Source: Kiritimatiellia bacterium (lineage in GTDB: Bacteria; Verrucomicrobiota; Kiritimatiellia; RFP12; UBA1067). From it: a DNA stretch of 6,542 nucleotides. Shown here in pieces: positions 6,270 through 6,542 of the stretch (position 1 is its first letter; each line of letters starts with the position of its first letter). The stretch covers positions 1 through 6,542 of the forward strand of contig JAFPYE010000184.1 in assembly GCA_017412325.1 (NCBI GenBank), written 5' to 3'. Made by a program: the position numbers and the translations under genes. The notes under the pieces were generated by a model, which saw only the letters and a program-made list of their open reading frames with translations, made no database searches and was not told the DNA's origin.

Positions 6270-6542
6270 CGGCGGCCGCCGAGCAGGCGGATGCAGGGCT
6301 CCGCGACGCGTTCCGGCGCGATCGACGCGAGCGCGGCGACGGCCGCGGGGTCGTCGCGCGCGACGCGGCGCGAAACGGAAACGCCTTCGGCGCGCACGAG
6401 GACCGCGCCCGGTCCGACGGGGCCGGTCTTGTCCGGGTCCGTGCGGCCGAACACCGCCACGACGGGCGTTCCGGCCGCGCTCGCCAGGTGCATCCCGCCG
6501 CTGTCGTTGCAGAGCACCGCGTCGCACGACGCGAGCAGCGAC
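6266..6542 (-). CDS. Glycosyltransferase family 9 (heptosyltransferase-type), C-terminal end
   Basis: The last 91 or so codons of a minus-strand gene whose start is beyond the right edge. The visible part begins SLLASCDAVLCNDSGGMHLA and continues SAAGTPVVAVFGRTDPDKTGPVGPG. This is the hallmark C-terminal motif of GT9 enzymes such as the LPS heptosyltransferases WaaC and WaaF (NDSG.MH, then G.P.VA.FG.TDP). In those enzymes this region binds the sugar nucleotide donor, ADP-heptose, and the protein acts on the lipopolysaccharide core at the cytoplasmic membrane. Which sugar and acceptor are used here cannot be told from the fragment. The last 40 or so residues are less conserved and end in CIRLLGGRR. 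The stop TAG (6268-6266) overlaps the stop of the converging permease within one CTAG. Confidence 0.88.
   Translation of the reverse strand, partial: SLLASCDAVLCNDSGGMHLASAAGTPVVAVFGRTDPDKTGPVGPGAVLVRAEGVSVSRRVARDDPAAVAALASIAPERVAEPCIRLLGGRR

Noticed and set aside
6270..6310. Possible terminator between the convergent genes
   Set aside because: The region is coding for the GT9 gene, and I see no GC hairpin followed by a T-tract on either strand.

Overview
The window is very GC-rich by eye and densely coded. GC-rich third codon positions support the frames chosen. It suggests a Gram-negative bacterium: it carries the C-terminal end of a glycosyltransferase family 9 (heptosyltransferase-type) protein, a polyamine-type ABC importer and a fused iron-type permease. 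A planctomycete/verrucomicrobial/lentisphaeral (PVC-type) origin is my guess from the general style. No gene here proves it.

Layout. Positions 1-920 (minus strand) hold most of an unrecognised membrane-anchored protein that runs off the left edge. Next, also on the minus strand, is a tightly coupled potA-potB-potC operon (transcribed 4248 down to 972), whose two junctions are both 4-nt ATGA stop/start overlaps. Upstream of potA, on the same strand, are a tRNA-Pro(GGG) gene (4345-4421) and a hairpin terminator (4301-4325) separating the tRNA from potA. A divergent control region (about 4422-4568) carries the tRNA promoter on the minus strand and, on the plus strand, a promoter for a fused two-domain ABC permease (4569-6269). 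That permease meets, tail to tail, the end of a GT9 glycosyltransferase (6266-6542, minus, partial). The two stop codons share one CTAG.

How the parts work together. PotA (ATPase), PotB and PotC (permeases) form an inner-membrane importer core, most likely for spermidine/putrescine. The periplasmic binding protein PotD is absent from the window. The fused permease has both channel halves in one chain, like FbpB/AfuB iron(III) permeases, but no ATPase or binding protein lies beside it in the window. It may use components encoded elsewhere or possibly PotA.

Most notable observations: (1) two genes have the same extended -10 element (TGCTAGAAT) exactly 8 nt before their ATG and no Shine-Dalgarno sequence, which implies leaderless or nearly leaderless mRNAs; (2) PotB is about 110 residues longer than the E. 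coli protein because of an apparent extra two-helix insertion before the EAA loop; (3) convergent genes share a CTAG double stop; (4) the tRNA-Pro has a C6-A67 acceptor-stem mismatch. I see no mobile element, CRISPR array or clearly new multi-gene system.
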